DNA of 64,000 bases. It comes from Toxotes chatareus (taxonomy: Eukaryota > Chordata > Actinopteri > Toxotidae). The notes under the pieces are model-generated. The model worked only from the letters and a program-made list of their open reading frames with translations. It did no database searches and was not told where the DNA came from. The position numbers and the translations under genes are program-made. Positions 1 to 23,175 of the stretch are shown here, piece by piece. The stretch lies in assembly GCA_016801885.1 (NCBI GenBank), contig CM028897.1, positions 1,061,001 to 1,125,000 of the forward strand, given 5' to 3'. Every line of letters begins with the position of its first letter. Position 1 is the stretch's first letter.

Positions 1-3000
1 CACAGAAATAAAAACTTTATTCCTCCTTTTCCAGCAGCAGGATGTATGGTCACAGGTGCTTCAGTGATTTCACAGAAAGTGAAAGATGAAATGTTTGTCC
101 AGAGAGAAACCAAAGTTTAAATCCAGGGTTACTGGAGTTTACCTGAGCTCACCTGAGCTTCCAGGAGCTGTGATCGTGCACTGCAACACGTCTCGGACAA
201 ACACACCACTCACATTTTTATGTGCAGTGAGAGTTCAGAGCCAGTGCAGATGCTGGTGTGGAGCTCAGGGTGGGGGGGTGGGGGTGTTTTCCTGACATTA
301 ACAGAGACTTAATCCTACAATAATACATCTATTTGTTCTGTCTGATGCTTCTTACTCAGAAAACAGATTTCAGTGGAGGTGGAGAATCGTTCAGCTCCTC
401 TGCTGAACAGCCACAGTTCGTCAGGTCACAGTGTTTTTCCTCCAGCAGCTTCCCAGCTCGCTGTGGAGGTTTACTGGTCACTTCAGAAATGGCTTTGTCA
501 TGTTGGTCCTCTGCTGCCTCATTCTTTCCTCTGAAACACCTACAAAAGAGCGTCCCCCCGCCTGGCGTAATGAATAAAGAGGCCCTCCCACTGTTTCCCT
601 GGGTATTGTTTCCTCGTTGTTACACAGAGTGTGTATTGCTCACTAAGCCTGTGATGGATGTCGGATTACCCCTCTGCCTGTGTCTTCCTGACAAAGAAGG
701 CATCAGCCTGCACTGCAACACAGGACAGACAGACACACACACACACACACACACACACACAGCAAACATGCAAATACACACTCATGCCCTCCCCAAACAT
801 ACACCCACCATCATCCTAAAGATCCTGCATACAATGATCTACAAATCTTTGTCCTGTCGCCGACACCATGAACTGCTCAGCATCCATATGCCCCTGACAG
901 AACATTTACTCTTTATTGTTAGCAGCTGTTTTAGTGCATTTTGATAGATACAGGCACAAAGTGATCGAGCACACAGAGACACAATTATTCATCAGATGCC
1001 TGTGACTGTAAAGAGGGGAGAAATATTGAGAAGTTAATGTTTCTATTCACTGAAGGGCAGGATCTTTGAAGTGTTCTGAAACTGCTGAACTCACCACAAA
1101 CCGTGTTTAACGTGTCGTCCTTACCTCAGGGGTCATTTCCGAGTGTAGTTTAAGTAAACAGAGAAGCAGCCATCAAACCTCAGAGCTGCTGCCGTGGATT
1201 TTATGGTGTTGATTTTTCATGCAGTGCTGTGACATTAAGATAAGACACATTTTCACTTCCAAAGCAACACATCCAGTAATGAAGCACAGAGAAAGGACGA
1301 GTATGAGCTCTTACTGTGTGTGTGGAACAGCACGGGTCGATTTTCCTTCATCTTGTGGCTGTTTCTCTTCACTGTTTGCTGAACAACAGAAGATCTTTCC
1401 TGAAACAGTGAAGAAAAGTTCCTCCACGTTTTAAAGTGGAGCTCTGATAAGAAAGAGGCTCAGTAGATCAGAGTTCTCAGCCTTTTCACAAGAGCAAACA
1501 TGTAAGCAGAGGATTAAACAGTGTGTTTCTGAATTTAACACTGGCTAACACTGGCTTATTGATTGATTGGTGCAGCTGTAACAGCAGTGGTAATGAAAGT
1601 TGTTCAAGGCAGAAAATAGTTAAATCATTCTTTATTTCACCAAACGTCCTGAGTGTCCCATCTGAGTGAATAAAAGTATTTCCCCAAATGCTGAACTGTT
1701 CCTTTAAGTATGATTTTGCAGGACTTTTCTTTGTAAATGTGTATTTTTTTGGTCCTTTTACTGAAGTGAACGATCTGAATTCTTCCTCCACCGTGGGGGA
1801 TGGTCCGTTTGGGGATGTGTGACAGTGGGGAGTCAGTGGAGCCTCACTTTGGTAAGGTAAGTGAACTTTTACAAAACCACCATCATAATAAATCTGGGGC
1901 TCCATCCAGCCTCGCTTTCTGTCTGCTACTCCATCGCTCCACAGACGTAATCAACCCCAGAGCCTGGGTAAGACCAGCAAAAGTCACCCATTCCCGCCCC
2001 CCCAGCCCTACATGACAATGGTACCAGCAGTTTCCCAGGAAACAGGCCTTTCATTAGCTGTGTGATAAAAAAGACGTATTCCCCGTCTCTTCCCTGTCCA
2101 CTTTTTCGTTCTTGTTTTTCTTTCAGAAACCTGTAGATTAGCTTCACGGCTGCCCTCAGCTCCCAGCGGATCCCAGGCCAACCTTCATTTTGTTGGTCAT
2201 ATTTACTGGGATTAGGATTTGAGGCTTATATAATTATATAATTTGTTATTGTTACAATAACATAACAGCAGCAATTTATGTTAAAAATTTATATTAGAAA
2301 AAGAACAAGAAAAAAAAAATCAAATATGGGCGAAAAAAAGTCAAAACCCTGGTGTTAGTTTCAGCCTTCCATAGCTCACATTAGCTGAGCTCTACTGTAA
2401 ATGGCTGCATGATTGTCCCAGTCACATTGGGTGTTGGTGTTTAGCACTTTCAGTTTGCAGCGTTTCTGGGTTGGAACAAGCAGCAAGGGTTAGTGTTTCA
2501 CCAGGAGGCTCCTCTTACCTGCAGCCGTCAGCAGGGCCAGGGAATAATACCTGCATCAGGTTACCACGGGCCTCTCATCTAACCAGCCTGCCACATTACA
2601 ATTATGAGCCCTGCAATCCAGCTGGAGAGCCGGGTCCAGCAGGTAATAGCCGTCCAGGGGGGCCTGCAGGGAGCTCAGGCTGGGGGGATGGGGAAACATC
2701 AGCTCTCCTCTCCAGGAAAAAGGCACTCAGGCTGGGCATGAAGATGCGGGATCCTGCCTTTCCAGCAGAGTGTTGGGTGTCCATCATACAGAGGTGTAGC
2801 ATTACAGTACTTTATCTTTGCCCTTCATCTCTTAGCCATCATTACCTCATCAGTGACCACAGACTCACTGACAGACAGCCCGTCTGTTCACGACCCCGGG
2901 GGGGCGCTGGCTTCTTAAATTCTACGTATTTGCATTTGATTACTGCGGCTTTTCTTCTGACTCTCTGAACGCGAGCCACCTTGCTAATCTGCAGCAGGGT

Positions 3001-3570
3001 CAGAGAGAGACGGTGTGGTCTACAGAGGGGCAGACAGGCAGTGATATATGGGGCCGTGGGACACTTGTCCCTGTTAGACCCCACACCGACCCAATGAAGG
3101 ACCACAGATCCAAGCGCCATGGGGAACAAGAGTCTGACTGAGCACAGACAAAGCCCTGAAAGAGAAACCCAGCCACCCCCTGCTACTATTACCCATCCAC
3201 TGCCTGATCACAGCAAGGCCCCAAAAGAGATGAGCAGGGAAAGACCAACGTAAATCTCACTCACCAAAGCAGACGGGGGGAGGCAGCAAGCAGCCATGTT
3301 AGCAGCTCTGTGAGGCTGGTGTTGATACGTCCATGTTCACCATTTCAGGAAGATTCAAAGGCAGGGATGACTTTGTTCAGGTCAGAGAACTGATCTGGGT
3401 TTGGAGGCATAAATCCAATGTGTTTTCACAAAAGGGGGACAAAGTGCTAAAATTAGAGGAAAACACTGTTCAAACGATTTGTTGTTGTTGTCTTTTTTTC
3501 AGGGCATTTAGTTTGTTACTATCAGGCTTTGGATCCAGAAGATCAGGGTGTCATCAGCATAATGTAGCAG
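1..3570. other. Intergenic stretch, no coding exon recognised
   Basis: I see no open frame with protein-like composition or splice context on either strand. A TTTATT at 16-21 (AATAAA on the minus strand) and an AATAAA at 7-12 on the plus strand at the very edge could each end a transcript, but no linked coding exon is visible. A (CA)n run lies near 732-760. The frame at 2471-2968 is rich in Gly/Pro by chance of GC-rich sequence and lacks any repeat or domain. Confidence 0.5.
732..760. repeat. (CA)n microsatellite
   Basis: An uninterrupted run of about 14 CA units, the commonest type of teleost simple repeat. Confidence 0.9.
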
Positions 3571-3574
3571 TTAT

Positions 3575-3890
3575 TACAGTTCATCCTGAGGGGAACATGA
3601 ATGTCTGAACCACAGTTTACGTCAGTTTATTCAACAGTTGTTGAAATGTTTCAATAGAAAACAAAAATGTAATGATAGAAGGATTTGATCAGATCAGAGG
3701 ATGAGAAAAGTCATTTGACTCTATCTTATACCTCAAGGTGACCACAAAGTTATAAGGATTCATCCTCTGGGGAACATGAATATTGGAACTAAATGTCATG
3801 ACAATCCATTAAATAGTTGTCGAGATATTTGAGTCTGGACCAAAGTGGTGGGCTGACAGACTCACAGTGCCATCCCTGAACATTTACACA
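3575..3890 (+). repeat. Two same-orientation copies of a teleost interspersed repeat
   Basis: Two blocks share the phrase TTCATCCTGRGGGGAACATGAAT (3583-3603, and with CT at 3757-3781). The second block continues through GACAATCCATTAAATAG and TCTGGACCAAAGTGGTG to 3890. From general knowledge this wording belongs to a short repeat very common across fish genomes; I cannot give its class. The first copy is the shorter and more decayed. Confidence 0.7.
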
Positions 3891-3914
3891 GGAAAGATGC
3901 AGTAAAACTAAATT

Positions 3915-6097
3915 TTTATTGTCAAAGAAAAGTGGATAATAAAATAAAAACAGTAAAGTAAATGAATGCATACAGAGTCTCTGACTTTACAGAACCAATC
4001 ATGAGGTATGACGCCATTATTATGGTTTATAAATGTTACTTGATGGAGAAAAGCTAATACACAAATCCTTTGTTTGTACAGAGTCCTTTCTCCTGTCAGT
4101 GTGTGTTCACACCTCATAATACACAAAACAGTGAAACTGGTTTATCTAAAGTAAACTGCATGAATACACTCCTACAACTGAATGTAAAATATAACAAGTA
4201 TCACTGTACATTGATTGCACTTTCACACATTTTAGAGGAAAACAGGAGCAATTACTGTCTCGACAAAGTTAAGACTCTACTTGGTTTCAGCCGGAGTGAT
4301 TTGGTTTAGTTAGTCCACGTGTCCAAGCTACATCAGATGTGTTGTGGATTTATAAAAAGCCATTTCTTCTTCGTGATAAAAACCACTGCCACCCTGTCGA
4401 GACCCAAGTGTTGTTCTTGGCACATAGAAGGTCAGGTATTCATTTACAAGGTCTTTCACAAGTGAGCATTTTAAGGTCTTAATGGTTCTTTGTTGGAGAA
4501 TTTCGCCTCAAGCTGTTTCGTATCCATTTTAACGTTTAAGACATGAAGCTCAGGTGTGTCTTCTACTTTGCTTTATATCTACTGTTCTGCTGGAAAGTCA
4601 CAGAATCAAAGACGCTGGTTAGTTAGTAAATCTACAAGAAATATTTCAGTCTGACATGAAACAAAACCTCTGTTTCATTTCCCTTGAAAAAAAATCCTGC
4701 GTAATTATTATTAATCTAAATAAATTGGACCTAACTTTTTTTGAAAAATGCATACAGAGAATAGTTAGTACCAAAAATCCCACTCAAAAAAAGCTAAAAG
4801 CTAATAAAGTAAATCACACCTACACCAAACATCATTTGGCAAACATCTCATTGTTCGTCGTCATCGTGCTGCAGTCACATTAAAACAGTTTAGCAACAGC
4901 AACAAATGTGATTTGACTCCTGATATTTAAATGCATAGAAATTATGTCCCAAACAAACAGCTCTGACAAACTGAGATGAAGAGATGCATTAGTGTTAATA
5001 ATGGATTCTGTTTTCATGTACCCAGTGTCACTCTGCTGACGTGTCTGTCGTGGTTTTCACTGAGTGGGAGATGTCGTCACTGTCAGGAGCTCCTCATGTC
5101 TCTGACTCCAACACATTAACTTTCTTTGTGCTCAGCTGCTCGTAACTATGGTTTAAAGGATGTTACATGAATTCATTTAATCATAAATTTATAAAGGCAT
5201 TATCAGCTGTGTGTCAGATAACCTCCTCTGTCAGAGTGTAAACTGGTTTACACACAGATAGGAGACAGGAGGACATGGTACAAATGTCTTTTCATTAAAA
5301 TATTTGAACTTATTTTCCTGTGAGTAAAGAGAAGAACCAGCTTGCTAACTGCTTCGTAGTTTGTTATACTGTTTGTATTATACAAACCGGGATCCATATT
5401 CCAGGAAGGTGCCCATTCACTTCAGTGACATCTGCTTATCAAGTTATAAACCCAAAAAAGTTGTTTTAATTTTTGGGTTTGCTGCGCAGCACGTGTTCAT
5501 TAGTGTTCATTAGTGTTTGTCCTGCTGGACACGCCTGTGTTTTCCTGCTCAGCCCACAGACGGCCCACAGACAGCACACACAGAAAAATCAAATGTCAAA
5601 TGTGTGAATATAACAATTATTACAGAAATTATTATAATAAACATAATCATTATTATATTATTGTCCTGTCGACAGTTTCTTTCAGACATCTCTCATATTA
5701 TAATGGTTTATGGGGAAAATGCTTTTTGGGCTGCAGAGGATTATTTCGTTGCAGTACCACTGTTGGCCACATGGATGAATTGGCAGCATCATATCCAGCT
5801 CTCTTAATACATAATTGACAGCAAGCTTGTTAGCTTTTTCCCCCCTCTTCAATAAAACTAATCATTGAATGAATAATTCTGAGAGTGAACCGTGTCACTT
5901 TCTGCTGTGACCAGGCCTTAATTCAGGAAACTTGTTTTTGTTTGTCTGAAGCGGTTTTGTGGTTCATCAAACGTGATCCAGCACAGCTTTGTTTTCCCCA
6001 TGATAATGTGAACTGCTGCTGTACATTGTGGCATCTTTGTAAAAAAAGAGTCTCTTATTCCCAGCAGCACTGCGAAGGACCTGAAAGCAACTATTCC
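3915..6097 (-). other. foxj1: Probable foxj1 3' UTR
   Basis: Sequence downstream of the foxj1 stop on the minus strand. It is AT-rich with no coding exon. The best minus-strand polyadenylation signal I find is AATAAA at 3915-3920 (TTTATT on the plus strand); ATTAAA variants nearer the stop could be used instead. The extent is inferred. Confidence 0.35.
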
Positions 6098-8594
<2,497 letters not shown>

Positions 8595-9700
8595 GGCTCT
8601 CTCCAACACCTCTCTCCTCTCTGTCACCCCAGCTCCTTCTCCTCCTCCCCCTGCCACCGCCTGACAGGACCGAAAATATACACCCAACTTCAACAAAGTG
8701 CGAAGGGACAGGACAATGACGGCCCTATTTGAAAACAGAGACTGTGTGCGCGTGAAGTGAAAGACTTTCAGATCTGTAGATTTCCATTCTCACGTCTGTC
8801 ACCTGGATTTCTGAGTGATCAGAAAACGTGTGAGCTGAAACTTTGGAAGATTCTGGAAATCTAAAATCCATCATCTTGTTGAGCAGCAGCGCTTTTCTCC
8901 CCCAGCTCTCAGAACATTCCTGAAAACCTGTTGCGCACTTGACGCGTAAAGGAGCGCGCTTCATCCTGAGCGGCGCGCGAAGGCTTTGAATCTACACAAG
9001 GTTGTTAAAGAGTTAAAAAAAAAACTTTGCAAACAACCGCATCAAACAGCGTTTTTATCATTCTGATGGAAAATCTTCTGTCAGTTTTACAGAGTCACGC
9101 AGTTCAGTGATTAGAGAGAAAGATATTTGTCAAATCTTCAATGGATCGTTTTATCTGAACATTTCGAATCAAACTTTTAATGTAAATTATATGAAGTAAT
9201 ATCCTTGTACCTGTATGTATAGTGTGGTACTTGCTGGGTGTTGTGTTTAAAGCCGGCTCGGATCTTTCAGGCCTCCTGAAGCACTACATTTCAGCAGGTC
9301 TCAGATTCAGGGTGGAATTTACAGAACATACAGACTCACCTTGTGTCGGCTGTTACGCTGAGCAGAGAGATCTTTTAAATCCCAAACGAGCAGCACTGAG
9401 AGAATAACCAGCCTCAGCCTTCAGTGCACCTGTTGTCAACTTGTGACTGAGAGAAAGAAGAAGAAAATTCCTGCGGACGCTTCTCCCCGGTGAAGGTCTC
9501 TAACGGGTGTCAGCAGCTGCAGGATCCGTCGGGGAGGCAGTTTAATACCTGGTGCAGGAGGTTTGTCCAGCAACCATAGAAACGGTACACCCCCCTTGTA
9601 AACAGCTTCCCGCTCCTCCATTGGCCTGTTGGTTTCTATAGCGCCTCATTTTTAATCACTCTCAAGTCAACTGTGGCTGCTGCCGCGCAGGTTCTCAAGC
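8595..9700 (-). promoter_or_regulatory. foxj1: foxj1 5' UTR intron and probable promoter region
   Basis: On the minus strand a good acceptor (pyrimidine-rich, ending TCCTGTCAG) lies just before 8660, which suggests a 5' UTR intron between a distal first exon and the coding exon. Around 9570-9624 there is an X-box-like GCAACCATAGAAAC (one clear mismatch to the RFX half-site rule) and an inverted CCAAT box (ATTGG at 9620-9624), so the promoter is probably near 9.5-9.6 kb, about 1 kb above the start codon. Known biology: RFX factors co-regulate ciliary genes. Placement here is inference. Confidence 0.35.
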
Positions 9701-10894
9701 GGAGGCCCGGGGACACACCAGGGGACCGGCTTAGATTTCTTTACTGTAATTTTACAGTTAAACTCTAAAATGAAAATACAGGACAAACCCTGACTTTTCT
9801 TTTTCTGCTGACAACTATAGAAACTTATCACATTTCAGATTAAGATCTATATAATACATGATTGTTAAGCTTAAAATACAATGCACTGTGACAGTGCACA
9901 GTTACCAAAGAGACGGTGGATTAGAAAATACTTTTTTCCTCTCTCATGAGATTAAATCTCACGGCCCCTCAGATTGATCCGTTGACCCTTTGGAGGGACC
10001 TGAACCCTAGGTTGGACTAAACACTTACAAGTAGCTAACCCAGCTCCACCTGGAGCAGAGTGAGTACTCTCACTGCTGACACTTTAACACCATGAAGCTG
10101 AGTCTGAATGTGAATGCAGGACTGTTGTATGTGACTGTGCAGTAAAGACTCTGAATACTTCCACCTCCACTGCTCTGCTCCTTTAACCATATTCTTCACA
10201 TATGGCAAAAAAAAAGAGCAGCACATGGATCTGGCAACGTCATCTCTGAATATATTTAATGGGCAACAAAATAAGAGTTGGACCCAGTGTTTGGACTTAC
10301 AGGGGGGACGTGTGTGAAGGAATGTACTTTTGTTCATAAGACAGAAAGGCAGAGAAAGGCGAAACAAAAAGGTTTGGCCCCTTGAACGTTCTATTAGTGT
10401 GGCTGAGTGGTTTCCTGAGGCCCCTCACAAAGGCAACTGTAAAGCAATAAAAAGGCTTCCTCATCTCCCCAGTCCTGACATCTCTTCAAAGCTGGACGTG
10501 GAGCACCGTGTGCTGCTGACAACTGCTGCTTTCAATGGGTCAAACTCTCCACAGAGGCTCATCTCACCACTGATCACATGCGCTGCTGTGAAAGAGCAGA
10601 GCAAAGTGATGAAACAAATCCAGCTTAACTTCACTACTGTCACAGGTAAAACAGCTGAGATGGAAAAAGTCGGTTTACTGGTGTAAAAAGAGGAGGAAAT
10701 GTCTGATCTGTCGCCGTTTTCAAAATAAAGTGCCTCATTTCTACACACACACCTCCAGACGTGTTAGTGTGCAAACACAAGACAAATATTTGTGTGTAGT
10801 GTGAAACCATCTCTGTTAGAAAACGAACCAGGATCCAGATGTTATGTTAAAACCTGATCTGTACCACGTTTCCTCTGTGCTTGCAGTGTATTGT

Positions 10895-11312
10895 TTTCTG
10901 CATTAGATTTTACTTTTGCCTTCACTACATTCACTGGCAGCTGAGGTCAGTAGTTACATTTCAGATTTAAAAACACGTAATACAAAATCAAATCAACCAG
11001 TAAATTATGATGTGTTATTATAAATGAAGTTTTAGCCTCACCTCTACCAACTGCAACATCAGTGTTTCTTACACAGTACTTTTACTTTTTTAAATGGATT
11101 TTCTTGTTTCAGTGAATTTCATATGTAAAAAGTTGTTTATTCACATCAGACAGAAACTTCTCTCTGTTCGTGCCTCACCAGTCCATGGACACGTGTGTGA
11201 CACAATAAACAACATAACTAACAACCTGACTCACTAAAAGCACAAATACCTCAAACTGTGTTAAATGAAAAGTACCTGAGTAAATGTACTTGGTTACTTT
11301 CCACCACCAAAG
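10895..11312. repeat. Teleost repeat family C, two fragments in opposite orientation
   Basis: 10895-11075 reads forward (CACTACATTCACTGGCAGCT, later CTCTACCAACTGCAACATCA). 11255-11312 is the reverse complement of the family's start, GTGGTGGAAAGTAACCAAGT. Related copies occur at 24230-24300, 24868-25165, 57240-57400 and 59020-59310. The family is recognised from its frequency in fish genomes. Confidence 0.6.
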
Positions 11313-11505
11313 CTTCAGACGGACCTCGTCCCCCTCCTGGTCCCGTCACTTCACCTCCAGCAGGGGTCAGAGGTCAGAGAGGGAGCAGCCAACCACAGTA
11401 ACCTCACAGAGCGGAGGGTCAGGGAGGGCTGGACTTGACCCAGGACCCAGTGGGATTATAGAGGAAGATGCAGGTGCAGGAGATTCTGCTGTGTGCGCGC
11501 GCGTG

Positions 11506-11540
<35 letters not shown>
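11506..11540. repeat. (CA)n microsatellite
   Basis: A CG/CA alternating run (GCGCGCGTGCACG) leads into about 15 CA units. Such alternating purine-pyrimidine tracts can adopt Z-DNA. Confidence 0.85.
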
Positions 11541-11541
<1 letters not shown>

Positions 11542-11634
11542 AAGATCAAAATAAGATCAAAAAGAGAAGATCAATATTTGTTTGATCCCAAAAAGGATCC
11601 ACTGTACCTGCACAACAGTACGTAGATAAAGCAA

Positions 11635-11760
11635 GCTAAAATAAGATGAGCTAACATGAGCTAACATGAGCTAAGATGAGCTAAGCTGAGTTAAACTGAG
11701 TTAAGCTGAGTTAAGCTGAGTTAAGCTGAGCTGAGTGAAGATAAGTTAAAATAGGATAAA
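11635..11760. repeat. Decanucleotide minisatellite (GAGCTAACAT to GAGTTAAGCT)
   Basis: About a dozen tandem units of 10 bases. The left units read GAGCTAACAT or GAGCTAAGAT and the right units GAGTTAAGCT, so the array shows a sequence gradient as expected of a growing minisatellite. The last units decay into GATAAGTTAAAATAGGATAA. Confidence 0.85.
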
Positions 11761-12452
11761 TTATGATAAAATAAAAGCAGCACATCCTCACATCTGAGAA
11801 ACTGAAACCAGTGACTGAGACAATTAATCAATTATCAAAATGATTTCAGAATATGAATCAATTCATCTCTTCATTGACTGAACATTCAGCTCTGAACTAC
11901 AGTGAGGAAACGTGGGAAGTGTTAAATCTGTTAAAGGCTCAGGAGCAGTTCATCCAGGTGGACAGATGAGGGCACCACATACCATTCAATCCAACATGTG
12001 TGACTGTGTGGACCTGCAGCTGCTCTGGATGTGGTCTGTGTGCATGTCTTTGTCATTCAGCTAATTATTTCATTAGTTCATGTAAAGCTTATCATCATTA
12101 ACATCATAACTACATGAGAACTATATTATAAATTATTTAGGAGATTAAATCCTGAGTGAAACAGCTGTGTGGTTGTTGTGGTTTTCTATTCTTATCCTAG
12201 AAAAACATTTGTCTTTACTGAGCCTGAACATGTTTTTAACTTGTCACAGTTTAAACTTCACTCACTTTTTACCGTATTTCATTGTTAGTTTATGTAACAG
12301 GAACAATACAGATAAATGTGAACGTGTGCATGAAGACATAACACAGCAGATGCAAACTGCAGCTTCAGACCCTGGTTTGATGTTTACGTTTAGGTTAAAA
12401 CAACAAAGCAAACATCTGTATTATACATGACTATGTATACGCTAACGTTTAG

Positions 12453-12478
12453 GTGTGTGTGTGTGTGTGTGTGTGTGT
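12453..12478. repeat. (TG)n microsatellite
   Basis: About 12 uninterrupted TG units. Confidence 0.85.
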
Positions 12479-13975
12479 ATAAACAAAGGTATAAACAAAG
12501 GAGGCAGATATGTTGATGACATCATCAAATTTCATCCTTAACTCAAATGATCTTGTTGTTTCATATTTGTCTGAAACACTTGGACAAAGAATCCACCACT
12601 GGTTCAGAAAACAAACAGGAAATTGGGGGAGGACAAAGTCCAGTTTGTGGAGACAGATTAATGTTAATCATTTACCACAGAGCTTGGAGACAGCCCCACC
12701 TCTTCACCGTGTCTTCTTGTTTCGGGGGAGACTCGACCTGCGGTAATGTGTTGACCAATCAGAGAGCAGGCGGCCACAGGTGAACAACTGATCAACAGCT
12801 CCAGGAAACAGATCAGTTTGGCTTTTGAAGGTGTTGAAGAAGCTGACGCCTGATTTCACAGCTGTGGGCGCTGCTCAATATTCTCAGCTGATCATTGAAG
12901 GCAGGAGGCAGACTGTTAACAATAAACAATAAACAATAAACATGATCTTCAGTTGGAAAACACAGAGAGTGGCAGACGTGTGCTGCCTGCCTCCTACAGT
13001 CTACAGCAGGTGATAAATCTGTGTCGGCTGTGACTGGGCCTGTGAGGGTGAATGATGGAGAGAGGTAAACATAATGTAGAGCTGAAAATTCAGCAGGTGT
13101 CTTTGTTTTAGATGAAATCATTTTAATATGTGATTTCCAGTTCAGCTTCTCATTGTGTTGAGTTGACAGATTTGTTGTGATGTGATGTGATGTAAGTTAT
13201 TGTAGGTGAACATGCAGGCAGAACATGTTGTGATCAGATCTCAGCCAGAAACACAAAGATCAGTGGATCAGGTTTCATTATCCTGATAATGCAGCTGATA
13301 ACATGTTAAAACCAGATGTGAACGGGGCCTTGGAACAGCTGGTCCCGATGTTTCACTCATTGTCCTGTGAATATGATGAACTGTCGGTGAGACAGGTGAG
13401 GTTATTGTGTCCTGACCACCGGTCCACTGTTGTCCAGCACCACACACCATCCAGGTAACACCCTACGACAATTCATAATAGATAGGCCTCCTCTGTCTCA
13501 CCTGTCTCATGTGCGTTCGCCTGCAGCTCAGCTGAATTATTCAGCCTGGTGGCAGAAACAGAGCCCGACAGGCTGCAGGCCAGGAGCTGCACTCTGGTGA
13601 TAAGAGGATTAGTGTTGTTCTGTCAGGTGCAGTCAGTCCTCAGTGTCTGTGTCAGGCTGTCCATACGTCTCAGACCACGGAGAGAGAGAGAGAGAGAGAC
13701 AGAGAGGGAGACAGGGAGACAGAGATGCCAAAAAGGAAACTGCAGCGTTTCCAGCAGCTACTTAACATAAATCACAAAAACAATGAGGCAGATAACAAAC
13801 AATACAATTAAAGGCTAAATTATATTCAATAACTACGAAGACTAAATGAACTGTAAATATAAAAATCAAAGTAAAGACAGAGCCGTACGTACACCTTCTT
13901 CTTCTGGGGTTTTTAAAAAACAAACATTTACTGTGTTGACATGTGTGCGGTTTATTTACCTGCCAGAGGAAGCGG

Positions 13976-20939
<6,964 letters not shown>

Positions 20940-23175
20940 GACTGTGCGGTGGGGCTGCGACAGGCAGGGAGGGAGGGAGGGAGACCTGGGCGGCCGGTTC
21001 ACGTGTAGCCAAATGAATCTGTTTTGGGAGCAGGAGGGTGGGGGGTCATCAGGGTGGGGGTGGGTGGTTTATGTGTGGAATGAGAGGAAGAGCCTGTTTT
21101 CTTCTCTTCTTTTTCTGAACTGGAGATGAGCAGTTTGTCTCTGCAGGAGACACTGTTCCTCTGCGTCTTCATGGCGTTGTCCTCCAGGCGGAGGAAGACC
21201 CTGGACATCACTGACAACAACGACAAACTCAAAGCTGGATCCTCTGAACCCACAGACACTTTTCTGGGGAAGAACACGTAAAGGTTTCCTTCATCACGGA
21301 TGCAGCCGAGCCCGGAACCCGTCGGAGCGCTTACTGAGGAGAGCAGCCATGTGATCCGCTCAAGGGTTCAGAAACAATAACCAGCAGATAAACAAAGCGA
21401 CGGGAGCTCCGGCCACAGCAGGACGCAGACGAACGGGCCTCAGAAAATGTTTCTGCGGCGTGGAGAGCGTGAACAGTGTGGGTGGATTACAGGTGTGTTT
21501 TCATTTACAGCCATAAAACGCTCCAGGGCTCCGTGTGCAGACACTAATGTTGGGACTAACTCCAGTTTGTGCCTCTCGTGTTTGACCTGAAAAGCCCAGA
21601 TGATCGTTTAAAAGAACCTGCTGCTGTTGTGATGGTGTTTTCTGAAATGTTTTGCTGCAAAATTCATAAATGAACACAGGAGAAACTGTGCTGAACTAGT
21701 TTAATAATCCGCCTTTAAGTTTAAAAGCTCCAAACAGTCATTGTTATTTCTGAACATCCAGAATGTTTCAGGGTTTTGTTGTTCACTTTCCTACCTCATC
21801 ACGCAGAACAAAGGAAAACAGGAAACTTTCCTCTGACAGCTCGAAGCTGTTTTCCTCCTGAATCTTTCTGAATGTTCTTAATCTCTTAAACCATTTTTTA
21901 ATGGAGCGAACACAGAAAATGAGCAAAGCAAAAAAAACAGATGCAGTTTTTCCTTCTCAGTTTACTAACTTCAGAAATGAATCGATCTTTTTTAAGTTTT
22001 TACTGTGCAGAAGACAAAATATTTCTGATGTAGACAGTCGTCGGAGGAGGATTTGGGAAACACCTTCACAACCTGTAAGTTGTTAAACGACCCTCTGGGA
22101 AAAACTGGGAGCTTCTCTCTGATGAGCATAACCTGGGTTTATATCTGGAAAAGAAAAAAGCAGTGAATGGAAAGAGAGACTGTGAAGTCGGGATGAATCT
22201 GGTGGAGCAGCAATAATTTGATTATTTGTGGATTATCTGGAGACGGAGAGCTGCCACGTTTATAATGCAGTTTTAGTTTTGAATCATTTCAGACAGATTT
22301 TGTAAGAGGAGACTTTCAGCGACGTCGTGATGAACGATGTGCGACGAGCCGATACCTCTGCCGTGTTTCTGTCTGTGGAGGGTTTAGAGGCCGACTCAGT
22401 GATTTTCCACACCACCTTTCAGACGCTCAACCACTCCTACCTCTGTCTGTCTGAATGGGAGAGGCCCCACATGTGCTCGGAATGTATTCACAGACAGGAT
22501 CAGAGGGTTGAAACACACACAGACTGAACTTAAAACTGTCCAACGAGGACAGAGCTGGACGCACGGGTGAAATCCGTGAACTCAGTCCAGAGTCCTGAGT
22601 CATTGTTCAGGTCCACAAAATAACCTCAAAATAACCTCTCTGTTCGCTGGATCCCATCCACCTGTCGACTAGTCTCATGTTTTACTAGTGAAAAACGAAG
22701 CATCACCTTCAGCTCACGACACAACAAACAGGAGCAAACTTCACAGTCTCACAGACGATCAACCATCTCCTGCCCGTTTCTGTTTTCACTGTCAAACCAG
22801 CTGCAGGTCCTGCAGGCTGGATTACTGCTTCAGCTCTGCGATGGAAACACATGCAGGTGGAGGTTGAGGCGGTTTGACCACATCTCCACTTTCCTTTGGA
22901 ATTTCTAATCACATTTAAAGAAGAGTAAAACACAGCTGATGTGTCCCGAGCACCCCGAGGGTTTTACAGACTGGGTGATGAATTTACGTCCCACTCCAGA
23001 TTAATTTTTTTGCTCTTATTGCTCGGATGACAGTATTTTTCTCACGGACCCTCAGAAACTTCACTCTGTTCTAATCCATGGCTCTTTTATAGAGATTTCT
23101 CTCCAGTACTTTGTGTTCATTTCCTCTGTTGAGATTTGTATTTATATGTTTAATAAAACAAAGTATGATCTGCTG
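20940..23175 (+). other. ubald2: ubald2 3' UTR with polyadenylation signal
   Basis: No coding frame after the stop. AATAAA at 23152-23157 follows a T-rich tract and is the likely end of the transcript, making a 2.2 kb 3' UTR, which is normal for this family. Length is inferred from the signal only. Confidence 0.6.

Larger units (their letters stand above)
9700..13970. other. Intergenic region between foxj1 and ubald2
   Basis: No coding exon recognised on either strand. It holds repeats (listed separately), a purine-rich AG run at 13680-13700, and AT-rich filler. In human, RNF157 lies between FOXJ1 and UBALD2; no RING-finger or other RNF157-like exon is visible here. Confidence 0.5.

Noticed and set aside
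2471..2968. 165-codon frame with PAGEPGPAGN and GGPAGSSGWG, collagen-like at a glance
   Set aside because: Only a few Gly-X-Pro-like triplets by chance in GC-rich sequence, no tandem Gly-X-Y array and no splice context or homologous neighbour.
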